From assembly GCA_026261815.1 (NCBI GenBank), contig JAMPIT010000174.1, positions 5,394,001-5,458,000 on the forward strand: 64,000 nucleotides of DNA, read 5' to 3'. Origin of the DNA: Monarcha castaneiventris obscurior. Its lineage: Eukaryota > Chordata > Aves > Passeriformes > Monarchidae. The notes beneath the pieces were generated by a model. That model did no database searches. It was not told where the DNA came from and saw nothing but the letters and a program-made list of their open reading frames with translations. Below are positions 1-15,000 of the stretch, one piece after another. Both the position numbers and the translations under genes were made by a program. The stretch's first letter is position 1. Every line of letters starts with the position of its first letter.

Positions 1-50
1 ATTGTCTCAAAAGCTTCATCTCTGTGTACCATGGCACCAAACACCAAAGG
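1..50 (-). CDS. GRAMD4: GRAMD4 last visible exon (partial): end of GRAM-adjacent region
   Basis: Reverse strand reads ATTATTTAG then CCT TTG GTG TTT GGT, giving PLVFGAMVHRDEAFETI (residues 546-561 plus two bases). The acceptor AG is at 52-51. This is the conserved C-terminal stretch that follows the GRAM domain. The exon runs off the window at base 1, so the C-terminus, stop and 3' UTR are not seen. Confidence 0.93.
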
Positions 51-3000
51 CTAAATAATAGAAGAAAACACATCATGTCAATACACAAAGAAAAAGAATT
101 TCCTCCAGGAATATTTTTGCAAAGTCAATAGGAACAGGTTAATTGCACTAGAAATGCATTGATAAAGACAAAATAACCCTTTTCTCTACTAACTCCTTGA
201 CTATGTGGCATAGTTTCTAATATTTTTCACTTCCTCAAAAACTTCATCTGAGGGTCAGGCCCTCCCAGCTCAAAGCCTCCTCCCCCATGGATACTCTCAA
301 GCCAACAGCTTTTTGCGTCAGACTGCACAGAAGAGCAGCCCCCATGCTCCTGATGTAAGATGCCAGGGAAGATCTTTTTGAACTGCTGGAGTAAAACACT
401 CCAGATGTAGCAGAACAAGCTGAATATTTAATTCATTAAAATTCTGAAGACAAACATACTGAATAATAGAGAAGTGATTATTTTTTTTTAAAGAGAAAAA
501 GGCAACCACTGGCATAAGGGGACAAAAAAGCCTTTATGCTGCTGCTAACCAGAGGAGGAAAAGAAGGGTAAGAAGTCCAACACAGCAATACAGATACCGC
601 CAGCTACTTACTTTCTGTGTAGATGGTGTCGATACAGCAATACCCATCCCTGATCCCGGGAGAACAGAGAGCACTTTATACTAAAAAAAAAAAACCACAA
701 AGATATAAGATATTTTCTGTACTGAACAACTGCAGGAGATGCTGCAGAGGTTACACAATTCACTTCTGGCATGTCCTGCCAGCCACAACTGAGATCTCTA
801 CTGAAGCCAGGATGAAGCCAGCTGCCATTCTCAGATCCTGGACTCGGTGGGTACAGCCTCACCCGGACAGCCAGGATCCTTCTCTCCACTTGGAACCAGC
901 CCCAGCCCCAAAGTGAGCATCAGTCCCACTCCAGCACACAGGAGCTGCCCCAGCCATGGTGCTGGGAGCTGCAGGCAGCTGGACAGGGAGGGCAGGGCAC
1001 AGCCCAGCCCTGTGTGCACAAGATGGGCCTGTGTGCATCACCCACAGCTTCCCTACAGGTGACATTCATCCACTCTTCAGAGGAGCAGCAGGCAGACCAG
1101 AAAAAGCTTCTTTTTCAAAATCAGGTAGAAAACAGGATATCATAGAGTCATAGAATCATTAAGGTTGAAAAAGAGCTCCCACCTTTGACCAAACACCACG
1201 CCAACTAAACCACAGCACCCAGTGCCACGCACAGTTTGCTTGCTTTTTTTTTTAGAAAGTAAGTCCATAAAGATAAGAAGGAATACAGTAGGCTGAACTT
1301 GGGAGTATTCACAGGGAGAAAGAGATGTCCAAGTCAGACCTGGGTTTCCCACCTCCAAACAAAACCAGGCACAGCACATTTTTATGCTCGACTGCATGAT
1401 CCCCATCTCATCTTCATTAAAAACACTACACAGATGCAAAAGGAACTTTATGGCAGTAAAGGCCTACTGAACAACAAACCAGCATTACTTGAAGTAAGAT
1501 GTTTGAAATCCATTAATATGAATTATTAATTACTGTAGGAAGGTTCAATTTGAGCATAAGCTGTCTGCTTTACAGACATGTCATATAAATAAAAGGAATT
1601 AATTTGAAAATCTGGAGATACTTATGCAGCAGTAGACACCAGGCTGAGGTGTTTCTTTGCTCAACATGATTTAATCTGTGGTACAGAATGCAGGAGAAAG
1701 CAGGGGTGTCTGTGTTCAAGACAAGGACAAGTTCAGAAAGAATAACAAAAAGTGATGTTGAAGGTCGTAGAGGGTGATGCAAGGCACCAATAAAGCCTTT
1801 AGTAACCACAGACTGATAAACCTCAGCCAAAAGAAGGATGACATTGCCCTTGCTATGCTTCCAATCTTCCACTTCTTGCCTCTGTTACTGGTGGGTCCCA
1901 ACTGGATGAAACTCCAGCCCATCCCAGTCTGGCTATTCTAGTGGTCTACCTTTCTCCACTGACAACCATCCGGCCTCCCTCTGAGGCACCTACTTTTAAG
2001 ATGGTGCATCTATCAATATTCACACCCAGACTGAAATTGGTAATACACAGTTCCTGCTACCAATAAATCTTCTTAAGGCCTACGCAGGTCTGGTCAACAC
2101 TGGAGTTAATAAACAACATAACTTTAATTTTAAAAAAATGCAGGAGTGTAAGGGTTTAGTAAACTAGTTTGTCTTAATGCTCTGAGTCCAAAAAGGCATT
2201 TCTGGGAAACATTCATGATCAAAGAATTACATTTCACTTATACATATTACCAATGTCATGCTTTTTCAAAATAACAAAGGCATAAATGCAAAACAGGAGT
2301 AGCTGACCAGAAAACCAGTTTTCTCCCCTATTTGCCACACCAACCAGACATACCTTCTGGATATCTGTTATATCGGACAGCTTTATAACTTTATTTCTTT
2401 TTGATGAGCCGGATTTTGAGCTTTCAAAGCACAAGTAACTGAAAACAAGAAAAGAAAATGCTCATTTTGATAGAGTGTTCTAAAATAAATCTCTCAAATA
2501 TTCCTCTTGTCTCTTCTGAAGTTTGAAATCTCACAGGTTAAAATAACTTTCAAGATAAAATAAAGAGGTTCAGTTCAGCTATGGCTTCTAATTTAGCACA
2601 AACATTTATAAATTCTAGCAACTGGCTGATGTGTCTGAAAGCCCAGACCATATGGTATGCATATACACACCAAAATTCTCGTATTTATATTACTGCATGG
2701 TTAAACCTGACAAGCATTTTAAAGACACACAAGGGACATATATCCTTAAACAGTTGAAATACCAAATCTCAAAAGGCTTATACATCTTTCACCATCCTAA
2801 AAGAAGATTAATGAGAAACACTGTGATAGTTTCATGTTATTGTGCTGCAGACAAAAGCTCAGATTTCTAAACACTGGAGAGTGGCCTCCATCACTAGGTG
2901 ACATTGAATACAGATGAGCTTCACTTCCTTTCATTACACTCCAAAGGAACTTCAGTGCAAGACCCAAGCAGTAATGACCACAGTTATTCAGTCCTGGGAG

Positions 3001-6000
3001 GCAAGTAAGGAAATTTAAAAAAACAACTACTCACCCATAAAAATTTGAAATCAAGGCTTAATTTTCAGTTTTCTTTTTGTTGCTGTCATTTCAAGGAAGC
3101 TATACATTCAGCTTATTTTAAAAATCCCCAAACTAGGAGTATTTGTCAAATTGCTGTTGATCACAATTTTCAAACTATACTTAGGTTTTAGGTTTCTTTT
3201 CTAGTATATATCCAGTTAGCATGTTATCCACATCAAGGACTGCAGCTACGAACAACTGTCTATGTAGAACTACTTTGCATTCCTATGCAAGCCTTTCCAA
3301 GGCAAAATCTCATCTGTTAAGTGTAGCCACACACCAGGGTCAGCTCTCCCTCTCCTATGATGCTTTCTTGAGGTTGCAAAGCAACTTGAAATGGCATTTT
3401 TGTTTCAAAACATTGTTAAAGCATCCCTTTTAGATTCAAACTCTTTCATGTCTTGAATTTCCCCCCTAAGAAATGTGTGGAGTGCAATGACTCACTTTTC
3501 TGTGACATAAAGAACTCCATTCCTGATGTAGTCTGTAGGCATCTTCCGATCCCTGTTAATCAAGCAACAGCGCCAGCCATTTTCACACACTGAAAAAGTC
3601 ATAACAAGAAATCTTAGCTTAAGAAAAAGAGACAGGCACTATCCCCAACACTCTCCTTATACAATAGAAAACACTGAATATTAAACTTCAGGTACCTAAA
3701 GCTAAAAGTGCTCAGAAAGAAAAGCCTAAATCACATGTTTTAGACATCATAACATCTGTTTTAACACTCAGTTTTAAAAAAAACAAAATAAAAACCACTC
3801 ACACAATTATTTCCTTTAACCTGACTATTGGATTTGCATAACCACAAAAGGCTGTGCACTCTTTCAAAGAGTTGCAAGGATGCAGAATGAAAGAGACCAT
3901 CATCCATCCCAATTTAAAGCAAGACTTTGAAATCAAAAGGTTACACCTATACAAAGCACAGAAAAGGAATTCAACTCTAAACTATTCTTGGCTTTTTACA
4001 AAATTTTACTAATGTGACCTTCCTGTGGCATCATACCTGGCAAAGGACGTTCATTCTCTGACAGGTTAAAAACTTCATGGAAATTTCCTCTCTTGGTGGT
4101 ATGAAAACGACTTGTGTCTTCATCTTTGCTTATTCCAGTTGGAGCACTTGAGCCCACGTAACTCCTGGAGGCTGCTGTTTGAAGCTGCAGAAAAAGAAAC
4201 ACCATTCCAAAATCTGAGCAGCAACATTTAAACTACACTCTCAAAAATAATTTAGCTAACTACTCTTTCTTTAAAAAAAAAAAATCTATAATGCAACAAT
4301 TTTCATTAACTACTTCCATATATTAACTTTGGACTACTGCACTATACTGCTGCTACAGCACAAGTCTCTAATATGGTACCTGAACATAACCTTTCAAAGT
4401 GCTGCCCTTTGACAGACACCCTTTGCTGGGGTAAAGCACGTGGTGCGAAAGGCACCCATCTTAAAATACCATTTTTCTACAGTAAAGGCTATGTCTCATT
4501 ACATACAGCTAAGTCACTGCAAACAGTTCCAAGGACAGTAACTAGTGGGACTACAAACAGACAGTAGAGTATCAGTACTTGGCTTGTCTTCAAGAGATAA
4601 ACAAAGTATTACTGCACAAAAGAACTTTAGAAAGAAGAAAGAGCAAAAAAAAAGCCACACAGAACCGCTATAAGCTCATTATGAATACAAATACTGAAAA
4701 TGAAAGGAAGTTTTCCACACTATGATCCATACCTTTTCATGCCCTGACAGCTAGCAGGAAAAGAAACAAACAACACAAATGTGACAGTGACAAAAGAAAA
4801 GAAGTGAAATCTATTTAACACTAAAATACACAGAATAAAACATGAACTGAGTGACACTGCAAGATCTTGCTCACAAACCAGGAGACTACACCAAATGAAT
4901 GCAATTAAAAAAGTTATGAGTGGTTAGAGCACACCAGTTCAATTTATTCAGGTTGCATTAGAACCATTGATCTTCCCTGTGCTTTGAAGTTGCACTGAAT
5001 TTTGACAGCGTTGACACATGAAACAAAAACTGAATGGTTGTCAGCACCCTTGGGAGGGAAAAAAGATAGTATGGAGTTCCTAAAACTAAAGTACTTGAGT
5101 AAAATCTACTTTTAAACAGAGCTCCTTAATCACTGGAGACTGCCCTGGAAACAAGCCTTGCTTCTGGAAGGACAGCAAACAGTTTCTTCTGGAAAGCTCG
5201 CCTGCATTTTAATTTTCATCTTGGTGGGGCACCACATGATTCCAAAAGCTGGCACAAGCAGCTCTGTCCTTAGCCCTACCACACACATGCAGTTAAACAG
5301 CTGGCAAACTGACAACATGGAAGCTCAGGACTAAGCTCTTCTTCTGTAAAGGCTCAATGCTGCTGAAGGCCAACCAGCCTTCAGCTGCTTTTTTTGTTAC
5401 TTTGCACTGAATTGGCAGCACTCAACACTTCGCAGGATTTACACACTAAGAAAAGAAATCCAAAGCAAATGAAAAAATGTGCACTGCAATTGCTAACTAG
5501 AAACCAGACTGACAAAACAGGCATAGCAGAGTGCATTTGCCATCCAACTTTTCAGGGCACCTCTAAGACAATGATGCCTCAGGGTAAAAATAAAGTAAGT
5601 TGACATGGAAAGCAAATGGCTGATGGTAACTAATATTGCCTTGCTTCTGCGGTGCTGAGTCCCTGGAATCAAGGAAAATCACAACTTCTCCAACAACCTC
5701 TGTGCAACTAAAGGTGAAAAGAATTTTCTGAAGGCCTTCTTAGACAAGTTATTTGGCTGCACATGCACACAACCAGGTGAAGGGCCATGGCCCAAAACAA
5801 AAATGATCAGAGCAAGAGGTCTAACATTTTTTATGCTGGAATAAGGACCATTTCTGCTCTCTGCTACGCTGCTTTCTACTTACCTGTTATACAGAGATTA
5901 AAAAAAATGGACTTTAAACTTCAGTACCATGACCCATCTGGTGGCTGATAATGTGAGCAGTTCTGCCCTTACTTCTAGTCCTGCTTAACACACGCAAATG

Positions 6001-9000
6001 TTTCCTCTTACCACTCAGGCTTGAGACAACCAGTGGTCAATTACTAAGAGAAAAGCATTGCATCCAATTTTGATAAGCCTTAAATCTAACTGGAAGTGAT
6101 TGGATTTGTAATGCTGGAAGAGTCCCGATTGTATAAAAACGTCACCAACAACCTGGAGGTATTCCTTTTCATTTGATCTGTCATCAGTTTTTGACATGCA
6201 AACTTTACCCATCAGATACTGTTGTTAGGACCGTTCTCTAAGGACACAAGGTCAGCGTGCTGATACAGGCAATTAATATTGCTTTGTGTCTAAGTTTACT
6301 GTGTCTTGTACACTGTTTAATGATAAGAAACCAAAGCAAATGCACACATGCTGGCACTACATGCTTTTGTGCTCTGCCTTTTCCATGAAAAAAATGAAAA
6401 ACCCTCTTTGGTTTTAACCTTTTACTACAAAAATCTATTTTTCGTACTATGAGGTTTGCAGAAATCTCTCATGGGGTAAGAAAGTTTCTCTAAAATGACT
6501 GAGATCAAGTTAATGTTTTCAAAGACATTTGGAAGCAGGTAATGATGTCCTGCACATCCCTTCCAGGAAGACAAGCCAAGGCCACCAAGCCAGACCTGGT
6601 AGTACAAAAACCCCATCTCTACTTGCAAAACTAAAGCCATGAAGAAAAGCCCAGAGGAATAATTACTCTCTAAGTTTATGGACTCAAGTTCAGCAATTCA
6701 GAATCTTTCCACCTCTAAGGCAGATTAGAGAGACCTAGCAAGAAGATGTCACAACTACCATGGTATGTGAAAGATAACCTGTAAGCATGAGAAGCACAGA
6801 AATTTTTAAGATCATCTTCTGCAAGCAAGAGAAATACAGGCCATGGATGGCTTCATCCAAGTGCTTATTTACCCATCTCATCCCTTGGAAAACAGGAACA
6901 GAAGACTCACTTTCTGTAAAAGACTGTCCTTCTTGTCCACTTCCTTCTGAAATACTCAATTATGCTGCAGTTATTTTACCACCCTCTGCTCCACCACCCT
7001 CCAAGCCCCAGATTTCTTCTTAACAAATGAGGGTTCATGTGCTTATCTCTTTTGCTTTCCAGTTGTACACCCAGGCTGAATTACTGCCCAGTACTGTGCA
7101 TTTCAGATAGTACTCAGTTACTCCATTAATGCAATTAGATATTGTGCTAAGAGGCATTAAGTCAATGCTAAAATGGGATTAGACTCAAGATTTACTATAA
7201 CTATTTTAATTTTTAAACTATTAAACATTGACAAGTTCAGGGATATGGAAAAGCCTGACTCAGTTACCATGTCAGGCCCCAGAACAATTTACCAAGATGC
7301 ACAAAACACAATACTTAGTGATTTAACTATGACATTTTAAGAAAAAGAAAATGTACTGTTGGAGTATGAACATGGTGAAGTCATCTATCACCACTATGCT
7401 AAAAGGTCACCTAATACAAATAATCATAAAACAATGTCTAAACATGTAAACTACCTTATTACCTTTGTTAATGACTATCCCATCAGTAATCTGCATACTA
7501 TAATCAAGCCTTAATTTATTTGTTTAACTAACTGTTTTTCAATTTACCTAAGCATGTGAAGTTCCACTGAAAAAGAATGTCTAAGAATAGAGAAAGTGGA
7601 TCCAAAAAGACTATATTTGACTAATCACACAGAATGTATGACAAAGAAATTGGTATGAATAGGGATGGTGTTATATCTGTGTGTTCAGCTTCATGATTCA
7701 CAGTATATCTATATATACATACACATTTTTGACAACTGATTTCTTTCAAACAAGAAAGAGAATCTACAGAAGAACTGTGAATCTTGAAAATAATAAAAAA
7801 ATGGATACTACAATCAACTAACATTGATTGTAGGGATTTAATTAACCTTCTCTTTAATGTGCTCTAGTCACTGGAGAAAAGGAAAAAGGAGAAAGTGATT
7901 TGATTTTCAGAGGGTAAGAACATAGGGACATAAAGATTCATTACCCTTACCCGTCTTGACACTGTAGCATTGGATCTTTCTTTGAGCTGAGGGTCTGTCA
8001 GGAGACTTATCCAGATGATATAGGGAGTATCATACTTAGCTCTTAGTCTGGGGCATCGTTTGAAGACAAAATCAATAAGGAAAAACTTGATTCCAGCATA
8101 GAGTCCTGAAAAAAAGGTCACTTCAGTTTGAATGCTGAAGAGGCATTAAGAACATCACTGTTTTGATCATATTTTCCAAAGTTCACAAATGAAACCAAAT
8201 TCTGTATTTTAGCCACAGTGTTAAACCATTCTCCTGGGTTTACTATTTTGGTTCTTCTTCCAACACCAGAAAATTATTTTTCTTTCCTTCCCATCCCCAG
8301 TTCTTTTAAACATTTACATAGCCACTATTATGCAGAAGAAGACTTAAATAATTCAAGCATATGTTCCTTATTACCAGAAGCATTCTGAAAACATGATATA
8401 CTACCAAAACAAAAACACACCAGAGCATTCAACTATGCAGCTCCTGCAAGAATTTTAATGGCAACAGAGGGCTCTCATGTTCTACATAAAACTCTATCTT
8501 CCAGTCCCAACTCTTATACAAGTTATTTCCTTGCATTCTGCCAGGTCAAAATGGGCTTAAAATGCTCTCTCAAAACTTTACTGAGTGCAATTCAGATCTC
8601 CTAAAAGTCAGAGTAAAACAATTATTCCTCACACATCTAAATTCAATTGCTGTGCCAAGCAAACCTACATTTATGTTTAAGCTAACAAAATTTGAAGTTC
8701 AGTGCCACTACAAGTAATACTCATTTGATTATATCATTACTTTAAAGAAAAAATGAGAGTTCTTGGTTCACAGTACAGGGCTTCATACCTTAGCAAAAAC
8801 AGTTTCATGCTGTAGTGAGAACCCTTTTCTCAGTTCCCAGTTGAGACTGAGTATTTGTAGCAGACCCACAGCAGTCTTTTCATTTTCTCCAGCCCATCCT
8901 CCAAGTTTTACTGGGAGTCCCACTGACTCTTTTATTTTTTTCCTACATTGTCATTTTCATACCTCCTGTGTCATGCCACACATTTCATTTACAAGGATGT

Positions 9001-12000
9001 ATGAGCAAAAAACCCTCAACATATAGGATTTTCCAGAAGCCTTATAGCTGACAGTCTGAAAAGTTCTGCTAACAGCTCATCATAGACTTTTCCTCTTCAA
9101 GAAACAAAAGCATTATCCAGTCTTTTTCTATTATACACTGAGATGGTTTTCAAAATGGTCGTGACAAATGATGCCAAGCACAATGAAAATACTCTAAAAC
9201 ACTGCATGATTTATTAATGCACGTTTTCTCTCTTAAACCCTAAAATTCTCCCTCTAAAGATCATGTAAGTTTTAGCCATTAAGTCTAGACTGTAACAGGT
9301 TAATTATTTATTGTGTTTACCCAATGCAAGCCCAAGAATCCTGTAGGGCAAAAAGCAGGATGCAATAAAAGCTGCCCATAGAGCAAAGTAGAGCTTCTGT
9401 GTTATTTCTGGCTGGACCCACATGAACAAGCTGAAAACAAAAAAGAAGCAAAATTTTATTAACCAGTGTTACAGATACTGGTCAAATCTTGTTTTAAAAG
9501 GGAAGAAAACCTCACATCAGAAAACTTACTTTTTAAATTTTTCCAGTATGTCTGCCATCTTGCCAAAAAGGTTCTGCATAAGAAGCGAAAGAATTAAAAC
9601 CAAGTACTGCATTGTTTTGGGGTTTTTTGTCCACATAATGGAAATAGCTTTCTGACTTTGTTGCTAAGCAATTCCCAGAAGTGATTTTTTTAAAATTAAT
9701 TTTTAGCCATTTATATACTTCACAACTGAGTAAATACAGAACAGAACAGCAATACTTGATGACTTCCATCTCATTTAACCTTACTCTTGTGATTGATCAT
9801 TACAAGCAAAGAAATTATTTGATCCCACTGTCATGACTGGAAAGCATTTACATTACTGCAAATATTTAAAATTAAGCTGTCAACATAAGAGTAAAGAGCT
9901 TCTCTTAGTAGGTAACAAAATGGAAGGTTCCTTCACACATTTTGGGTACTGAAGTGTCAGGGAGTGGTTACTAAGTTCATCAAAAAGACTATTAGCTTGT
10001 TGGAAACAGACCACTATTGGGTTTTATAATAAACCCCTGGAGACAGCAGACTTCAAGTAATGCCAACAACTGTTGATGCAACTGACCCCTGCTCAGGACT
10101 AAGGGCCACATTCTCTGACCAATTCTTACTGTCAGAGCACCTGAAAATTTCACCTTCCCAACGAATTTCCAAAGGTGTTCACATAAACATGTGCACCACC
10201 CCCAGCAGAAGGAAGGAGCTGAGCATTCACAGTTAGCAAGGGAAGGTTAAACCCCTTTTGACAGCAGCACATCATCGGGCATGACATAAGGCTGCAGTTA
10301 ACTGGACTGTGCAGTCACTCAGCTGCTACCTCATCCAGCTCATGGAGCTGGGAGAAAACCTTCCTTCAGCCTCTCCAACACCAGCAGATTTCAAGGCTTG
10401 GAGGGGGTGGAGTTTTTTAAAACATGCTATTTTAGAGATGCAGTGCAAACTGTTGAATTAACACAGCTAAACAGACAGCAGCCTTCAGCTAAATGTTAAA
10501 GGAACAGAGTCTCCTACATCAGTTTTATAACTTGCAGATTTGGGATATGGATCCACACTCCAGGACGTTTGTAAGATTCACCACTCAATCTACATTATCA
10601 GAAGCTTATATGCATATATAAAGTAGAAAACTGTGAGAAGTTACTTCTGCTCCCCTCTGGAGCTTGCTGAGAGTTGCAGTCAGAGAACCTCAACCAGTTC
10701 TCTGAAGCATCATGTCATTTCAGAAGCTCCAGGAATCTCAGTGAGATCTCCACTGCTTGTAGGTAAAGTTCCCTTTGCAAGAAAAATACTGCTTCTTTAA
10801 GCATTTTTTTTCACGTGCTGCGTAACAACCTCCTTTGACTACTTGGACTATGAACCCCTGTGTTTCTAAGGAGGCAGCTGGAGAGCAGCACAGTACCTGA
10901 GCCTTCTGAGCCACGTCTAGGACGAGCTGAAACTTTTCAGACACGGTCAGGTCCTCTTTTGGGTGCTCCTTAGGCAAGAAAGAGACAATCCATTAATTCC
11001 AGCTCAGATAAAATGTATTTTACAAAGCTCGTCAGAACAAGGTGATCCCTCAACATTCTTGGAAATACTCCTCTCGCTTTAAATATTCTCTATATTTACC
11101 ATTTTCCTCCCCTGTTTAAGATCTACTTTTTAAGTCTTTCACTGCTGGTTATTTTTAGTTCACAATGCTTTGGGGGGCTCAGGGGAGATGGTATCACTCT
11201 CTACAACTATCTGAAAGGAGGCTGTAATGAGGTGGAAGGTCAGTCTTTTCTCCCAGGTAACAAGTGACAGGTCAAGAGGAAATGGCCTCAAACTGTGCCA
11301 GGGGAGATGTAGATCAGCTATTTAGAAAAATTTGTTCATGAAAAGGGTTGCCAAGCCTTGAAACAGGCTGCCCAGGGAAGTGGAGTCACCATCCTTAGAA
11401 TTATTTAAATGACACTTTGATCTGCCACTTAGGGACATGTACCCGGACCCACTGACGGAGCTGGCAATGCTACACTAACAGTTGGACCCAATGTTCTTAA
11501 AGAAAACAGAATGCAAGACTTCTTGAAGATCCCACAGGACCTAATTTGTCCCAAAATGATAAATTAAAATTCATTTCAGAAATGTATTTTACGTTTGGAA
11601 TATTTTAGGGTGATGCATCTGAACCTAAGAGTGCTGTTAAGTAAAGACTTTTAAATTACAAGAGAGAAAAAAAAATGTAGTGTCTTTACTTAAACCTTGC
11701 TCTTCCTTCCTGCCACAACTGCCCACACAGATACAGAGTTTTAAGGTGTAATTTTTTTTTTTTTTGTAGATGTAAAGGTGAAGCTGATCAAAGACCTACC
11801 ATCTGTTCAGAAACTTCAGGCACAATGCTCCACTGGATTCTCCAACCCCTAGAAATTACGGAAATAGTTAAAGAGAGCAAGAACTCCATCCATCAACATG
11901 GATTATTTGTAAAAAGTTAAAAAGCAGTTTTAAGCAATAAGCACTTATGGTTCAGAAGTAAATAATATAATCCCCAAATTAATGAAGAACCCACAACATA

Positions 12001-15000
12001 ACAGAAGCACAAATGGCCAACAACAGCTAGCTTTAAAAATATTAGTTAAGTAGATACTAAACAGAATCACTGTTTGTGGGTTTTACAACAGAAGTTGATG
12101 GTGTGCATGGAGTAAAGGATTAGGAATGTTTTTCTCTTATTTTTTCATATAAACAAAATTACATCGACTTATCAATAGCCAATTTGCTACCAGCAATTTC
12201 CAGGGAATACAATGTCAAACAGAAAGTATCAATTAAGAAGTCAGAAAATTATTTTACAATATGCACATTAAGGCATAACGTTTTAAGGTGCATTAAAACC
12301 ACCCCCCCAGACTTAATTTTCAGAAGAGACTGAATTTACAAATGGAAGATACTTTGAATAAAGTATGTCAAGAGCTATGGAAAAAGGCAAAACTGCCACT
12401 TTAGGTCTAGGTGAACATTCTCTGCCGGGAAAAACAGCAGGCTTCAATATTGATGTTCTCCAAGTACTCTAATTGCCACAGAATTTTATATCAGAATTTT
12501 AGTGTGCTGAGGGATTTGTCTGAGAGCATGCAACGTTGTTTATGATAACCCAAGCCACAGGATACAAAGATAATTCCCAATAATAGTAAAAAATTATAGA
12601 AACCAAGCAATGACACTAAGGATATTTGAGTTTGAATTTCACTATTAAATGTAACTCACAATATTAGAAAAGGTAACAGTTTACAACTCAGTGCAAGAAT
12701 AACAAAACATCTTTCAAGAAAAGCATTTCTTAAGAGAGTAAGCTAGTATTTATGCAAATACCTGGCTATGAGGTAATTTAGGGATAACCTCAAAATTGCT
12801 AAAAATAAGAACATAGGAATGGCCCAGCCATGCCATACAGCATTGATGTAAATCTGTAGATTAAGAAGAAAAAACAAACAAACAGAGATGAGGATTACAA
12901 ACTGGGGTACAGTGAGTTGCATGAAATACCATTTCCCACTGTGCTGTTGGGCTCAGAATCATGCAATTCGTATTAAAAAATAAATTTTAGCCACTCCACG
13001 ACTAACAATGGCCCTGTGCTCAGGAATGCAAAATCAAAACTAAGAATGAATCAAATCTTCAGAGATGACACTTAACTATTTCTCAGCTGCCTCAGAGTAA
13101 TGAGTATTTTCAACACTACAATTACTTGAACGGGTAGGAGGGAAAAAAAAAAAAAAGAGGTAAACCCTCAAGTATGCGAATCTGCTGCATGACCATGATA
13201 TGGTCAGCAATGGCACAGAAGCTGTGGTATAGAAGAGGAGTTACAGCAATTAGCCCCATACTGGGCAACAAGATAAACTCTCACTCTATTATTTCAGGTC
13301 AATTAAATCCCAAATTTTTACCAAGACTAAGAAGATTGCAGGAAAACAGGTTTTACTTTATGTAACAAGTACAAACACAAAGAGCTTCAAAAGGTACTCT
13401 GTTCCCTTCCCAGCTTCTGAAAATGGAGACTACACTCTCTCTGTGAGAGACAATAGGGTTTTTACTGATAACCCCAAAGTGAAACATTGCTCTGGCTCCC
13501 AGGCCCCAGAGCTTTCAAAAAAACAGCTCAAGTTTCCTTTTTCAGCTTTTATCTGAAAAATGGCCTTACCAGGTGAGGCAAAAGAAAAATCAGCAGATGT
13601 GGAGAAGGGACAGACAGAGGGCACTGGGAGGGAAGTCTCCTCCTCAACATTCCTTCAGCTGTGCCATGCAAAATAATTTACAGGGAGGGATTATTTAACA
13701 AAAAGGTGTGTGACATTTTCACACACAGGTTCATTCAGCTACACCTATTGGTAATTCCTTTGACAGAAATACATTTCATATACACTATGACCAAAAGAAT
13801 TTACATCATTTAACTAGCAGTAGAAGGAAAGGAAACAAATCAAAACTCCACCAAATACTTATGTCTCTTTGCAGCATCCAAACTTCATTAAGATAGCATA
13901 GAAATGCTTGAACTTAGCTCACAGACCTGATGTTTGCACATCGAATCCTACTGAAATCAAGGCATTTTGCCTCTCATCAGTATGATCCTAAAAAATGGCA
14001 AAGAGCCCTGGAGACAATGGGGACAATAATTTCTCAACAAATATAACCACTATCAGCATTTCAGCCCTAGACAAGAAGAAACTTCACAGAGGCTGAAGTA
14101 ACCATCAAATCACCTGGACTGGGAGATGAGAAACAAGAAAGGAGAGAGCAATACCCAGATAGTTCTAAGCTATTTTAACAACTACAAAACTATGCTACAA
14201 GAAACCCAGGATACACAATTTAAGTGGCTTTATGTGTAATTGAAGTGACAACTACTAGTATTTCATGTTAAATGAAATTACACTATTTGATATAACTTGA
14301 ACTGTAGCACAACCCCTACTCAGATATGGCAGTTTCAACGAATCTTAGCTAATAATGTACTTTTTCAAGTTCTTACTACTCCCAGAGGAGTAGGATAACT
14401 TACAATGAAGGCAATAGCAGAAGTGTAGATAGAATACCAGTCTGATAAGGCAGAAAGATTCTTCACAAAATTTGTAACAGGTTTGGCACCTCTCTCTAAA
14501 CAGAAGCAGATAAAAAACAGCTGTTAGCATTAGCTGGCAGTGGTTAAATCACTTGTAAATTACAAACAACCAAATTAGGAAACCATAGGAATATTCAAGA
14601 CATGTAATGATAAAAAGGCTCATCCAAATGAAAAAAAATTAAACCTACCAATGTAGCTGAACAATTAAAGAATGCATTTCCAAAAACCAAAGTATTACCC
14701 AAGACAAAGATTATGTCTACACTCTTAAGTATAGACAAAGAAAAGAAAATGAACATCCTTTATAAGGGTATCCTGGATGCTAAAAGCAGTTTGTTCTCAG
14801 CCATGTTCATATTACCCCAAAGACCACTGCACAGGTCAGTTTGTCTCACTGAAAAACAACGTACATTAACCTGACTGAATTACAAGCCACCAAGGAACAA
14901 CTTAGAATCACAGAATGAGTTAGGTGGGAAAAGTCCCTCCTCTGCAGACCTTTGGTCTTGATGTCACTGCATGGGAGACTGACCTGGGCTGGGAGAGGCT

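Noticed and set aside
10738..10896. Downstream half of the minus-strand frame that contains the 72-nt GRAMD4 exon
   Set aside because: The family sequence stops at VAQKAQ; beyond the GT donor the frame is intron read-through.
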